Below the pieces are notes generated by a model. The model made no database searches, was not told the DNA's origin, and worked only from the letters and a program-made list of their open reading frames with translations. This document shows positions 1 to 9,429 of a DNA stretch of 33,182 nt, in pieces. A program made the position numbers and the translations under genes. The DNA lies in the IMG/VR virus record IMGVR_UViG_3300030117_005909, positions 1 through 33,182 of that record. One strand, given 5' to 3'. The first letter of the stretch is position 1, and each line of letters begins with the position of its first letter. This DNA comes from a virus.

Positions 1-1632
1 CGGAATACTATTATCCGCTGCTGCTATTGTTAATGTTTCGTTACTTCCATCGCTGCCTTCAGTTAAAGTAACATTTGAACCAGCAACTAATTTGCCATTT
101 AAAAAACCAGCCGTTGTGTCATTCGATGAAACTTTTACTGCTTGGTCCGTATTGACAACAATGGAGCTCCAGGCTGAACCAGTATAATATTTTAAAGCGT
201 TTGCTGAAGTCGAATAGAATAAATCTCCAGCATCCAGACTTGAAGTTGGATCTGATGATCCTACTCTATATCTTTCTGCAAAACTATTTACTCCAGAAAT
301 ATTGTCTGCAACTGTAGTAACATTTGCTTTTATTCCTTCAATAGCATTTAAGTCAGATACAAAATCTGAGGTTGCTAATTGGTTTAAATCTGAAACTATG
401 TCAGAAGTTGCTAAAGTATTTAAATCAGAAACGATGTCAGACGTTGCAAGAGTATTCATATCAGCAATAACATCTGATGTTGCAAGTAACGCCATGTCAG
501 CAATTACATCTGAAGTAGCAAGTAAAGCCATATCAGCTATAACATCTGTCGTAGCCAGTAAAGACATGTCAGTAATTACAGCACTTGCTGATAAAGCATT
601 AATATTTGTTTGGTCCGATGAAGTTGGAGTTGTTCTTACCCAAGCAGATCCAGTGTAAACCATCATTACATTGTTTGAGCTATTAAAATAAAGTGCACCA
701 GTAACTAAGCTGTCACCGTCATTATCGGTGGAAGGATCACTAGATTTTGCTCCTAAATATCTGTCATCAAAATTATCGTAACTCGTTGCAGCGTTGGTAG
801 CTGAAGTAGAAGCTTCGCTGGCTTTAGTTGAAGCCGTAGAGGCTGAGGCAGCCGCAGCTGTTTCTGATGAAGCGGCAGCAGTCGCAGAACTAGCAGCAGC
901 AGTCGCAGAACTAGCGGCAGCTGTAGCTGATGATGCAGCAGCAGTTTGAGAAGTAGTCGCTGAAGCAGCGTCAACTAATAAAGACCACTTAGCACTGTCA
1001 GTGTTTGTGGTTAATGGTTGTGATCCAGAAGAAGTGTGAGCAGTAATACAAATAAAAATATTATTGGTACTGGTATCTTTAACAATGTCTCTAATAGCGT
1101 AAGTTGTTGATGCTCCCCAGTCTCCTTTAAAAGTTCCAAGTTCTTGAGTAACAGCTATTTCTCCTGAGCTATCAAAAGCTAAAATTTTGTTGGCTCTATC
1201 AGTTGCACCTACAGTAAACTCTGTAGATGTCATGGTATTAGTTCTTGATAATTTTAAGGATCTATCGATCTGTTCTTGTAATTCTTGAGTAATTGAAATT
1301 GATTTATCGTGAGCTGTTTCAATAGTCTCCGCACTCATAGGATCGTTTTCTATTAGATCCATACCTTGAGTTTGTGGAGTTGAACGTCTTAATAGTACAG
1401 TCTCGCCTGAAGCTGGAATATTGCCACTGGTAAATGTAACGGTTCCAGAACTAGATCCTACTCCACTAACCGTATAGTGAGTACCTTTGCTTTTAACAGT
1501 CTCAGTTCCAGTTGACGATCTAATTATTACCTCAATATGATCGTCATCGGTAATTTTAAAACTATACGTAAAAGCTGAAGTTGAGCCATTACCGCTATAA
1601 CTATTTTTAATTGTTGTTGTTGATATTGTCAT
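1..1632 (-). CDS. Tail fibre protein, T7 gp17-like N-terminus (C-terminus beyond window)
   Basis: Open without a stop from an ATG at 1632 to the window edge, 544 codons, so the C-terminus is missing. The N-terminus (MTISTTTIKNSYSGNG, a beta-rich ~100 residues containing ETVLLRRSTP) matches the T7 tail-fibre N-terminal domain that anchors the fibre to the tail. It is followed by a helical stretch with QELQEQIDRSLKL, an Ala/Ser/Thr heptad block and a tandem 12-residue repeat, the layout of a trimeric shaft. The missing distal part should bind the host receptor. It starts 3 bases after the stop of the upstream internal protein gene, as the last visible structural gene. Confidence 0.85.
   Translation of the reverse strand, partial: MTISTTTIKNSYSGNGSTSAFTYSFKITDDDHIEVIIRSSTGTETVKSKGTHYTVSGVGSSSGTVTFTSGNIPASGETVLLRRSTPQTQGMDLIENDPMSAETIETAHDKSISITQELQEQIDRSLKLSRTNTMTSTEFTVGATDRANKILAFDSSGEIAVTQELGTFKGDWGASTTYAIRDIVKDTSTNNIFICITAHTSSGSQPLTTNTDSAKWSLLVDAASATTSQTAAASSATAAASSATAAASSATAAASSETAAAASASTASTKASEASTSATNAATSYDNFDDRYLGAKSSDPSTDNDGDSLVTGALYFNSSNNVMMVYTGSAWVRTTPTSSDQTNINALSASAVITDMSLLATTDVIADMALLATSDVIADMALLATSDVIADMNTLATSDIVSDLNTLATSDIVSDLNQLATSDFVSDLNAIEGIKANVTTVADNISGVNSFAERYRVGSSDPTSSLDAGDLFYSTSANALKYYTGSAWSSIVVNTDQAVKVSSNDTTAGFLNGKLVAGSNVTLTEGSDGSNETLTIAAADNSIP
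355..570 (-). repeat. Six tandem 36-bp (12-residue) repeats in the tail fibre shaft
   Basis: Reading the fibre frame, six 12-residue units follow each other, with consensus D-(M/L)-(A/N)-x-L-A-T-(S/T)-D-(V/I/F)-(I/V)-(A/S). Units differ by a few substitutions (MALLATSDVIA, LNTLATSDIVS, LNQLATSDFVS). The DNA period is 36 bp. The pattern suggests a repetitive fibrous shaft. The repeats also keep the opposite strand open, which produces a spurious plus-strand reading frame. Confidence 0.9.
859..945 (-). repeat. Ala/Ser/Thr 7-residue repeats (21 bp) in the tail fibre
   Basis: In the fibre frame the heptapeptide S-S-A-T-A-A-A recurs about four times with a 21-bp period. Such low-complexity alanine/serine heptads are frequent in phage fibre coiled-coil or helical shaft segments. 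Near-identical DNA units make this a likely site of copy-number change. Confidence 0.85.
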
Positions 1633-1635
1633 TTA

Positions 1636-4482
1636 TTAATCCGCCATTTTTAAGTTTAAATCGTTTTTCAATTGCTCCATACCAGAAGCCTCTAATCTTT
1701 TTGCTATGTCTTTGTCTTGTTGCATTAAATCTTTTGTGTAACTTCTTGCTGCTGATACAGTTGCAGTTACTAATTTTTCTTTAACGTTATCAGGAAGCAT
1801 TTGGTAATAATCTTCCTGGAACATTTTTTCTAATCCTGGTACTTGTTTTAATTTAAAAGCAGATTTTAAAACTGATCCACTAGGAGCTGGAAATCCTCCT
1901 TTTTCTGTAAGATTGCCAGATAACATTTTAAAAACACTTTCCTCTTCTGAAGTCATTTCTACTGATTGAGGAAATATTCTTGTTAATCCAGTATTGTCAG
2001 AATAATTCATATACCTATTTATTTTAGGCAAAGTAGGATTTAATCTTCTTAATTCTTGTGTTACTGGAGTTTTTCTTACTTTATTTAAAAAACCTATTTT
2101 ATAAACTGGTTTACCTAATATATCGTAGTCTTTATATTGATTAGCTTCATAAACATTCTTTAATAATAATTCGTCAAATTCTCTTGTTATCTTTTTAAAA
2201 TCATCATCAAAAAATTTACCTACTTGCTCTGCACCAGTTGGTACAAATGAAGCTGCGTATCTTTGAAAATACTTACTCCAAAATTTATCGTCAGTATCAT
2301 TTAGATAAGCTTGTTTTCCGTATGTCCAATCTTCAGCAAAGTTTGTTACACCTTGCATATAAGTAGAGTTAGAGATGTTTTCGCCAAAAGCTAAAATCAT
2401 TCCTAATGTAAAATCTGTATAAGATTGCCATGCTTTAGGATCGTCTTGTATATAGTGAGCAAGTTGACCTAGATCCGCACCCATACTTAACATTTGAGCT
2501 AATGGATCTAAACCTATTGTACTAATTCTAAAGTCTTCGAAGTTAATTGATTTAGGAACTTCGTTTTGTATTTTTAATAATTCATTTTTACTTTTTTTAT
2601 TAACGTTTGGATATGAACCGTTTACATGATTGAAGTAACCAAGTGGAGCAATCATTCCATAGAATGAATATCCTAATGTCATTTTAGCTAGAGCTCTTTG
2701 TCTTCTAGCACCACCAGCAGCTAAATCATCGTTAAATGTTTTAACTAAATGTTGTAGTCCTGGAGTTCTTTCTAAAGCAAAACCAGCAATATTAGTTGGC
2801 GTTCTAATAAAAGGTAAATAATAATTGGTCCACCAAGAAAACCATCCAGAATTTCTTTTAATAGCAGATCCAGTTTTTAAAACGTTATCTAAAAAATCTC
2901 CTCTTTTTTTAGTCTGATAAGTTACATAGTGAGCTGCATCGTAAGCTTCTTGAAGTGCGTTTTTAGATGGATTGACAACAAAGTCTGCGATGTAATCAGC
3001 AGCTTGTTTTTGATCTAATACACCAAGCTCAATTTTCTTCATCGCTTCTCTAAAACCTAAAGCGTAAAGTTCACCTCTGTATTCAATATTTTTAAAATAG
3101 TTATCTGCAAAAGTTAAAAATCTTGTAGGTATTCTTCCAAGAGTAATAATATTACCTACTGTATCAATAGCACCAGAAGCTAATTTATTTTCAACATTAA
3201 AATTAGCACCACTAGCAGCATTAACTCTATCTCCTAATTCTACTTTACTACCTTTAGAAAAAATTGGTTTTATATCTGCTGCTTCAAATCTTCCACGTAG
3301 CATGTTTGAAATTGACTTAGCCATAGCTGCGTGCATCTCTGTAGCCATTTGGTGTTTGCCAAAAGCTTTAGCAACATCTTCATAAACAGCCATTTTATCA
3401 AAATTAGCTTTACCTAAAGTTGGCATCATTGTAGCTAATTTTCTTTCAACTTGAGTAATAGCTTGAGTGATCCAATTACCAGCAGTATTTCTAATATGCG
3501 TCATTGGATTTGAAAGAATGACGTTAATAAAACTTTCTGCTATAGCATCTGAAAATTTACCAATATTTGCATAAGCTCCAGTCTGCTGATTGAAGGCTAA
3601 TTTTCTATCTGCTCTACCACTTTCTAAATATAGTCTAGCAAAATCTCTAGAAGCTCCTTCATCTCCTAATTCTAAAACTAAATCTCTTTCTAAGAGCTCA
3701 TCCATCCTAGGATTAAAAGTTGATCCTTGAGTTCTAGTTGGTATTCTAAATTGCTGAAGTGCTCTACCAGTTTCAGTTTGAACACCTTTAATAACTTTCT
3801 GTAATTCTGCTGTAAGAGCAAAGTGCTGTCTAAAAGCTACAATGTCAGCCATATCGCCAGTCTGAGCTTTATTAGCTAATACATCTAATTTATTTAAAGA
3901 TGCTACTAATAATTCTCTAGCGGCATAAATAGTTTCTGCGTTTAAAGTATATCCAGGCTGCAACGTTAATAATTTTGCTGTTAAATTACTTTCGTTTTGA
4001 CCTAATAAAGTAGCAAGTTGTTTTGTTACTTTTTGAGTTTGAACGCCTCTTTTTTGTTTATTAATATCTTTAGCAAACTTTTCAGATATTTTTTCTATTA
4101 AAACTTTTATATCGTCTTCTGATGTAATTTTATTAATGTTAAAGTCAGTTAAAATTTCTTGACTAATTTTTTCATTAATAGATGTTAATTTTAAATCTTC
4201 TAAAACTTCGTCAGCTTGCTGATCTACATCTTTAATTTTAATTTTTTCTTTTATAATTTTTACTTGAGTAGCTGATTGTTCGCCATCTTTTAAAGTAATT
4301 TTTTTATCTTTACCTATTTTAATCTTTTTATCTTTAGGTTCTTTTTTTAATAAATTACCTCTTGGAGTTAATTCTGTTCCTTCTTCAGCAGCTTTTACTT
4401 TGTCTGCTACTTCATCAAGATTTATTTTTGTTTTGTCTAATACTTTCTTTTTAGCTAAAGTTTTTAATATTGCTGCTACCAT
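1636..4482 (-). CDS. Large internal (ejected) virion protein with LPD38-like polyvalent region
   Basis: A 948-residue protein in the position of T7 gp16. The first ~150 residues are lysine-rich and helical. The central part carries signatures I recognise from large polyvalent protein-associated domain 38: ILSNPMTHIRNTAGN (322-336), R-I-P-T-R-F-L-T-F-A-D-N-Y-F-K (450-464), YVTYQ (519-523) and PFIRTPTNI (557-565), followed by hydrophobic segments near 605-625. Polyvalent proteins are thought to be injected with phage DNA. It lies just before the tail fibre in the late block, the place of core/ejection proteins. I see no clear transglycosylase motif. Assignment to ejection is inferred from order and domain type. 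Confidence 0.65.
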   Translation of the reverse strand: MVAAILKTLAKKKVLDKTKINLDEVADKVKAAEEGTELTPRGNLLKKEPKDKKIKIGKDKKITLKDGEQSATQVKIIKEKIKIKDVDQQADEVLEDLKLTSINEKISQEILTDFNINKITSEDDIKVLIEKISEKFAKDINKQKRGVQTQKVTKQLATLLGQNESNLTAKLLTLQPGYTLNAETIYAARELLVASLNKLDVLANKAQTGDMADIVAFRQHFALTAELQKVIKGVQTETGRALQQFRIPTRTQGSTFNPRMDELLERDLVLELGDEGASRDFARLYLESGRADRKLAFNQQTGAYANIGKFSDAIAESFINVILSNPMTHIRNTAGNWITQAITQVERKLATMMPTLGKANFDKMAVYEDVAKAFGKHQMATEMHAAMAKSISNMLRGRFEAADIKPIFSKGSKVELGDRVNAASGANFNVENKLASGAIDTVGNIITLGRIPTRFLTFADNYFKNIEYRGELYALGFREAMKKIELGVLDQKQAADYIADFVVNPSKNALQEAYDAAHYVTYQTKKRGDFLDNVLKTGSAIKRNSGWFSWWTNYYLPFIRTPTNIAGFALERTPGLQHLVKTFNDDLAAGGARRQRALAKMTLGYSFYGMIAPLGYFNHVNGSYPNVNKKSKNELLKIQNEVPKSINFEDFRISTIGLDPLAQMLSMGADLGQLAHYIQDDPKAWQSYTDFTLGMILAFGENISNSTYMQGVTNFAEDWTYGKQAYLNDTDDKFWSKYFQRYAASFVPTGAEQVGKFFDDDFKKITREFDELLLKNVYEANQYKDYDILGKPVYKIGFLNKVRKTPVTQELRRLNPTLPKINRYMNYSDNTGLTRIFPQSVEMTSEEESVFKMLSGNLTEKGGFPAPSGSVLKSAFKLKQVPGLEKMFQEDYYQMLPDNVKEKLVTATVSAARSYTKDLMQQDKDIAKRLEASGMEQLKNDLNLKMAD

Positions 4483-4499
4483 AATTTTTGTAAATTTTT

Positions 4500-4526
4500 A
4501 AAAAGACGTATTTGAAGATAGTCTTT
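4500..4526 (-). terminator. Weak hairpin between the two largest late genes
   Basis: AAAGAC (4502-4507) pairs with GTCTTT (4521-4526) around a 13-nt loop. On the minus strand the stem runs into a short T tract. The stem is only 6 bp and AT-rich, so it is at best a partial terminator or an RNA-processing structure in the 61-bp gap. Confidence 0.3.
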
Positions 4527-4543
4527 ATTTAGTTAATTTTTGT

Positions 4544-7348
4544 TTAATTTGAAATAGTATTGTTTCCTTGATCCTCTAGGACTGCTTTACTAGCAGCTCC
4601 ACCAGCTATTACTGGACCAAAGTATTCGAATAATGATTGTCCTTCTTCTTGGACTGATTTCTTCATTGAAGGTGAAATTTCTATAACAAATATTTTAAAA
4701 TCTTTATCATCTAACAAGTTTTGTATTGGTCTTAGGTCTTGTCCATCAATAGTGCTATACATAACTCCATCATCATCAAATTTTAAATTAAGATCCATTT
4801 GATATGGTCTAATCAATTTTTCTTCAGAACTGTCAATTACAGTAACTTTGCTACCCCACTTCTTGCCATATTTTTTCAAGAAGGATGGAATTGCTTTGTC
4901 ATACAATGAAACTTTACCTACGTTTTCAGGTTGAACAATGTCTACGTTTTTTGCAAAAGCAGCTTCAAATCTATTTGATCCAGTATAATTAACAGACGAA
5001 TATCTATCACCTTCTTTAGCTGTTGCAGTCATAGTGCCTTCTCTAAACTGCGTAATGTCTCTATAAACATCTGGTGGTAATAGTTTTTCAGCATCTTCAA
5101 AACTCATTCTTTGGCTTGAAAATACACCACCTGGTTTATTAAAATAAACTTGCAAGAGATCATCTGATCGATCGACACCTTTTGTAACCTGAATATTAGA
5201 TAAAGATAGATCCATGCCATATCTTCTAGCAGCTACTATTCCACTAGGTATTGCTATCTGATCGAAGCCGTTATCAGCAGCATCTCTAATCATTCTCTTT
5301 AATACTACTTCGTACCAAGTATTTCTAAATGGAAAATCAACTTTGTCTCCTACATTTGTGCCAGGAAATTTTCCTGAAGCAACAAACTGACCTAAATCAG
5401 ATTGCATCTCTTCAATAAATATAGTTTTTTTACCGTTAATATTTCTTTCTTTATATCTTACGTGAGCAAACTCTCCATCTACTTGAAAATGTCCTCCAGA
5501 ATATGCAAGCTTACCTTTTTGAACAATTTGTCTTGGTGATCCATCTCCTAAATCTATTTCTGAAGTTTTAGTATATGGAGCTTGTCCATCATCATACGCA
5601 AAAGCTTTTACTTTGTATTTTTCTCCACCTTTAACAGTAAATCTTTCAAACTTAGGATAAACAAAATCTGGTCCTAATTCTTGTATCATTTTCTCAGCAT
5701 CTCTTATGTATAGTTCGTTTTGAACTGATCCAAGATCCTGAGCATCAATTAATTCAATTTTAACACCATCAGTTCCTTTATCATAAGAAATACTTTTTTT
5801 AGATGGTGAATAAAATAATTCGTTATTGTCTATAAAATTATCATAGTAACTATCATCAGCTAAAGCTTCATAAGAATTATCTCTGAGTAATTTTAATTCT
5901 CTAGCAAAATCTTCTTCAAAGTTAGCAATAGGTACTCTTATATCTTTACCTCCAAAGCCTTCTACTTTGATAACTACATTATCGTTAGAACCTCCAAAAT
6001 TATCTCCATGTGCTCGGCTACCTTCAATATTTGCTCTAAGAGTTCTATATTCCTCTAACTCATTTATTCTATCTTTTGGAAAATTATATTTTGCAGCTAG
6101 TTCTGGTATATCCTCTTCTATAGGAAGATCGTCTAACTCTTCTAATAATTGACCGTATGGACTATCAAAATCTACTTCTTTAATTCTAAATTCGTTTTGA
6201 TCTATAAAATTATAAAGTTCTTCTTTAGTTGCGTTTGGATTTTTTCTCATAAACTCATCCGCACCAGACCATTTTAGTTCAGACGTTTTAATACCTTTTG
6301 TATTCTTTATTGTATTAAATAGTTGTTCGCCTGATAATTTATCTGCTTGATCTCCAGCTACTTTTTTAAGTATAGATTTAAATATTGGAACAGCACCAGC
6401 TTGTAACTCATAACCATACTCATTAGTAGTTCCTGGTATCATTGATTGATCGCCTTTTATACGATCCTCAAAATTTAGAGTTTTTTTTTCCTCGCTCTCG
6501 TTAGCGTCTATAATTTCTGTATTGGATTGATTTGGAAACTCTGTCTCTAGTTGTGAAACAGCAGCACCAGCAGCAGCTCCAGCACCTACAGCTATAGCTC
6601 CTTGTTGAGCTTTTTCAGCTTTAATTTTTCTAGCATCAAGAATACCTTTTAATAATTTTTCCCCAGCACCAGTGTAAAATAAATATTCACCAAATTGCAT
6701 GAATTTATCTACAACTTCTTCGTACGGTGTATCAGCTGGTAAATTAAAAGTTTCTTTTACTGCTCTAAAAAATCTACTGTCTGTAAAGAAAGTTTCTGAT
6801 TTATCAAAAGCTAAAGCTTCGCTCATAGCACTTGATATAATTAATGATGGTCCTTTAGGTAATCCAGAATTATTTAATTTTTTATATATTGGATATGTAT
6901 ACATCTGACTTTGAGGCAACATACTTACTAATTTAGATATAAACGGACTATCCTCTTCAAACGTTCCTAATTTTTTCTTTATTTCATCTAATTTAGAATA
7001 AAGGTTATCGTATGCTTCTTGGTCCATTTCATCAACGTTAGGATCTAAAACATAAGCAACGTTATTTAGAAAATGACCTAAGTTCACACCACCATTGCCA
7101 ATACTTATTAATGTATCTCTTGGTAAATCTTTTAAAAAGAAATCAGCAACATCCTTCATAAAAATTCTACTTTCGGTTTCATCCATTTTTTCAAACTTTA
7201 CTTCACCAGAATTTTCATCAGGTTTTTTGCCTTCAATAATATCTGTATCTATATTATTTTTTTCAGCAACTTTATAAGCTGTACTTTTTTTGATAAGTGA
7301 GCTTCTTTGTTTTTCAAAACTTTCGTCTATTAAATCTATTGCTTTCAT
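4544..7348 (-). CDS. Large internal (ejected) virion protein with polyvalent-protein module
   Basis: A 934-residue protein. Residues about 353-391 (TSELKWSGADEFM ... FIDQN) resemble a short module common in large polyvalent proteins. Residues 619-703 carry their recognisable core: GGHFQVDGEFAHVRY, IFIEEMQSD, then PFRNTWYEVVLKRMIRDA and GFDQIAIPSG. A small-residue hydrophobic segment (AIAVGAGAAAGAAV, 251-264) and another near the C-terminus could insert into membrane. Its place among gp13-, gp14- and gp15-like genes suggests a protein packed in the capsid and injected with DNA. It overlaps the start of nothing and abuts the upstream gene by one base. The catalytic nature of the conserved core is unknown to me. 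Confidence 0.65.
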   Translation of the reverse strand: MKAIDLIDESFEKQRSSLIKKSTAYKVAEKNNIDTDIIEGKKPDENSGEVKFEKMDETESRIFMKDVADFFLKDLPRDTLISIGNGGVNLGHFLNNVAYVLDPNVDEMDQEAYDNLYSKLDEIKKKLGTFEEDSPFISKLVSMLPQSQMYTYPIYKKLNNSGLPKGPSLIISSAMSEALAFDKSETFFTDSRFFRAVKETFNLPADTPYEEVVDKFMQFGEYLFYTGAGEKLLKGILDARKIKAEKAQQGAIAVGAGAAAGAAVSQLETEFPNQSNTEIIDANESEEKKTLNFEDRIKGDQSMIPGTTNEYGYELQAGAVPIFKSILKKVAGDQADKLSGEQLFNTIKNTKGIKTSELKWSGADEFMRKNPNATKEELYNFIDQNEFRIKEVDFDSPYGQLLEELDDLPIEEDIPELAAKYNFPKDRINELEEYRTLRANIEGSRAHGDNFGGSNDNVVIKVEGFGGKDIRVPIANFEEDFARELKLLRDNSYEALADDSYYDNFIDNNELFYSPSKKSISYDKGTDGVKIELIDAQDLGSVQNELYIRDAEKMIQELGPDFVYPKFERFTVKGGEKYKVKAFAYDDGQAPYTKTSEIDLGDGSPRQIVQKGKLAYSGGHFQVDGEFAHVRYKERNINGKKTIFIEEMQSDLGQFVASGKFPGTNVGDKVDFPFRNTWYEVVLKRMIRDAADNGFDQIAIPSGIVAARRYGMDLSLSNIQVTKGVDRSDDLLQVYFNKPGGVFSSQRMSFEDAEKLLPPDVYRDITQFREGTMTATAKEGDRYSSVNYTGSNRFEAAFAKNVDIVQPENVGKVSLYDKAIPSFLKKYGKKWGSKVTVIDSSEEKLIRPYQMDLNLKFDDDGVMYSTIDGQDLRPIQNLLDDKDFKIFVIEISPSMKKSVQEEGQSLFEYFGPVIAGGAASKAVLEDQGNNTISN

Positions 7349-8985
7349 TAATCTTTGTTATCTCCAAAAAGTTTTATTAAACTGTTTAGATCCAGAGCTT
7401 GATTTTCAGTCTTAGCAGCAGCAAAATCTACACCACCTATTTTTTTTCTAACTTCAAAAACATCCTTAAGTAAATCTACTCTTGATATGTCTTCTAAAAA
7501 TTCTGATCTTGTAATATCACCACTTTTAAATTTAATGGCTAACTCATCATTAATATTATCAAAAAATTTTGTAGGTTCTTTCTTAATTGCATCAGCCATA
7601 TTTTCCATGCTGAAATTCAATGGTACTAAATTAGGAGAATAAATATCTGGTAGTTTATTTTGTGAAACTTTACTAATTGTTCTTAAATAAGCTTCTTCAG
7701 GTGATAATCCATCTTGCACTACATATCTGTTAAATCTTGATACAGCATCTTGAGTTTCTTCTTTGTCTTCAGTGGTAATACCACCAGATCCAAAAAGTAT
7801 GTCTCCAATACCTTCTAAATCACCTAAATTTATTTTAAGTCTTCTATAATAAGATTTATAATCTTCGTGTTTTGTTGGATCATCTTTAAAACTATTTATT
7901 AGTTTGCTTAAAATTGCAGTATCTTTAATTGTTGTGCTTTCTAAAAAGTCTTTAGATGAACTATAAGTGTTTTGTAAGTCTTCTAATTCATTAACGTTAT
8001 CAGCTATAACTATTTGATTATTTATTCTATTTATAAAATCTGCATCAGAAATTTTATCTGGATTTAAAAATAAATCTATTAAGGCGTTATATTGAGCTGA
8101 ATTTAAATCTCCATTATCTTTTGCATCGTGCAATTCATCTATTGTTGGTCTGTCTTTATCATCTAATATTCTGTTACCATATTCTGTAAATATAGTTATT
8201 TGGTTTTTTGATCTTTCGGTTACTTCTTTATCATTTCTCATCATCTCTTCTTGAGCATCTGATACAAATTTATTTTGAGCTTTTGCTAAATATAAGGAAC
8301 CATATTGTAATCCATATTTTTCAATTATTTCATCTCTTGAAAGCATTACATCTAATGGATTATTTTTTATTGATAAATTAATTAAAGTTTCATTCTTTAA
8401 ATAATTCCACTGGTCCATTTTTTTTTGATGTTCTTTTGGACTTGATTTCATTTTATTAACTGGATTATCAAACCAATCTGTAAAATCTTTATCTCCAGCA
8501 GCTCTAACTCCTGGATCTGAATTTGTTCTATCTAATAAATTATTTTGTAAAAATTCTGCATCATTCAAAGAAGTTTTTTGTGCACTATTAGATAATACAG
8601 ATTTATATAATAATGAGTTATTTTTTATTCTTTGCTTATTTATATATGTGTTTACTAAAGATTGAACTTGTTTGTTTTCATTGCTTACATCTATATCATA
8701 AGCAGTTTCCATTTCTTCCTCAGCTAACATCAACGTAGTATTTTTAGATGCGTTAGCTAAAACGTTATCAATAAGTTTTTGTCTTGGAATTATTAAATCG
8801 TAAAATCTATTTTGATCTTCAATTGCTTTTTGGTCTTTTTTAATTTTATCATAAACTGCTCCAGCTTGAGATATGTTAGAGCCAATTTGTGCATAAAAAG
8901 ATGGCGACATAGCAAGTGCTGTTACATTAATAGGTTTACTACCTCTAACTTCCATTTCAGATTTTTTAATTTCAAATTTAGCCAT
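7348..8985 (-). CDS. Putative internal virion protein (T7 gp15-position)
   Basis: A 545-residue, strongly helical, charged protein without membrane segments or cysteines that I can see. The sequence itself is not one I recognise. It sits directly after the gp14-like gene and before the two giant ejected-protein candidates, the position of the T7 gp15 internal core protein. The short gap (2 bp) to the upstream gene and one-base overlap with the downstream one indicate a single operon. Function is inferred from gene order only. Confidence 0.5.
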   Translation of the reverse strand: MAKFEIKKSEMEVRGSKPINVTALAMSPSFYAQIGSNISQAGAVYDKIKKDQKAIEDQNRFYDLIIPRQKLIDNVLANASKNTTLMLAEEEMETAYDIDVSNENKQVQSLVNTYINKQRIKNNSLLYKSVLSNSAQKTSLNDAEFLQNNLLDRTNSDPGVRAAGDKDFTDWFDNPVNKMKSSPKEHQKKMDQWNYLKNETLINLSIKNNPLDVMLSRDEIIEKYGLQYGSLYLAKAQNKFVSDAQEEMMRNDKEVTERSKNQITIFTEYGNRILDDKDRPTIDELHDAKDNGDLNSAQYNALIDLFLNPDKISDADFINRINNQIVIADNVNELEDLQNTYSSSKDFLESTTIKDTAILSKLINSFKDDPTKHEDYKSYYRRLKINLGDLEGIGDILFGSGGITTEDKEETQDAVSRFNRYVVQDGLSPEEAYLRTISKVSQNKLPDIYSPNLVPLNFSMENMADAIKKEPTKFFDNINDELAIKFKSGDITRSEFLEDISRVDLLKDVFEVRKKIGGVDFAAAKTENQALDLNSLIKLFGDNKD

Positions 8986-8987
8986 AA

Positions 8988-9428
8988 TTAAGCTTGTTGC
9001 GATTTATCGTAATTACTTTTAGCTTTTGCACCTTCACTAGCAGCAGTAAGTAATCCTTGCATGTATGCTTGATCTCCTCTTGCTTCTAATAGTAAAGATT
9101 GATTTTCCATATCAATTTGTTCTGTAGATTGATTATAATCTGCAATAGCTAAATCGGTTGCTTGTTCTACTTTGAATGCTTGAGCTGCATAAAAGGTACT
9201 CGTACCCAATCTAAATTCTGCACCTGATCTTAATAGATTTACAAAGAAATCAGAATATTGAGATTTTTGAGCTTTAAGTAATCTTGGTTTTTCTATTCGT
9301 TCATAAACACGTTTACGTTCAGCAGCCTTTTCTCTATTTAAAGCAGCTTGTCTGTCGTAAAGTTCTTTATTGTATTTACCTACTTTATAGGCTCCTACAG
9401 CAGCAATAATATTTCCTACATAACTCAT
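8988..9428 (-). CDS. Internal virion protein B-like (T7 gp14-like)
   Basis: A 146-residue protein starting MSYVGNIIAAVGAYKVG, a short glycine/alanine hydrophobic N-terminus, followed by long alanine- and glutamine-rich helices (YDRQAALNREKAAERKRVYE). This arrangement is typical of short gp14-type internal proteins of podoviruses that line the injected channel across the outer membrane. It follows the gp13-like gene by one base. T7 gp14 is longer (196 residues), so this is a compact version. Confidence 0.6.
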   Translation of the reverse strand: MSYVGNIIAAVGAYKVGKYNKELYDRQAALNREKAAERKRVYERIEKPRLLKAQKSQYSDFFVNLLRSGAEFRLGTSTFYAAQAFKVEQATDLAIADYNQSTEQIDMENQSLLLEARGDQAYMQGLLTAASEGAKAKSNYDKSQQA

Positions 9429-9429
9429 A

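Noticed and set aside
355-570. Possible CRISPR-like array
   Set aside because: Repeats are contiguous 36-bp protein-coding units with no spacers.
302-658. Plus-strand frame of 118 codons with repeating SAITSDVAS-like units
   Set aside because: It is the complement of the 12-residue repeats of the tail fibre; repeats keep it open, and no ribosome-binding site or context supports it.
753-974. Minus-strand frame rich in Leu/Gln
   Set aside because: Out-of-frame reading of the Ala/Ser heptad repeats of the fibre gene; low complexity only.
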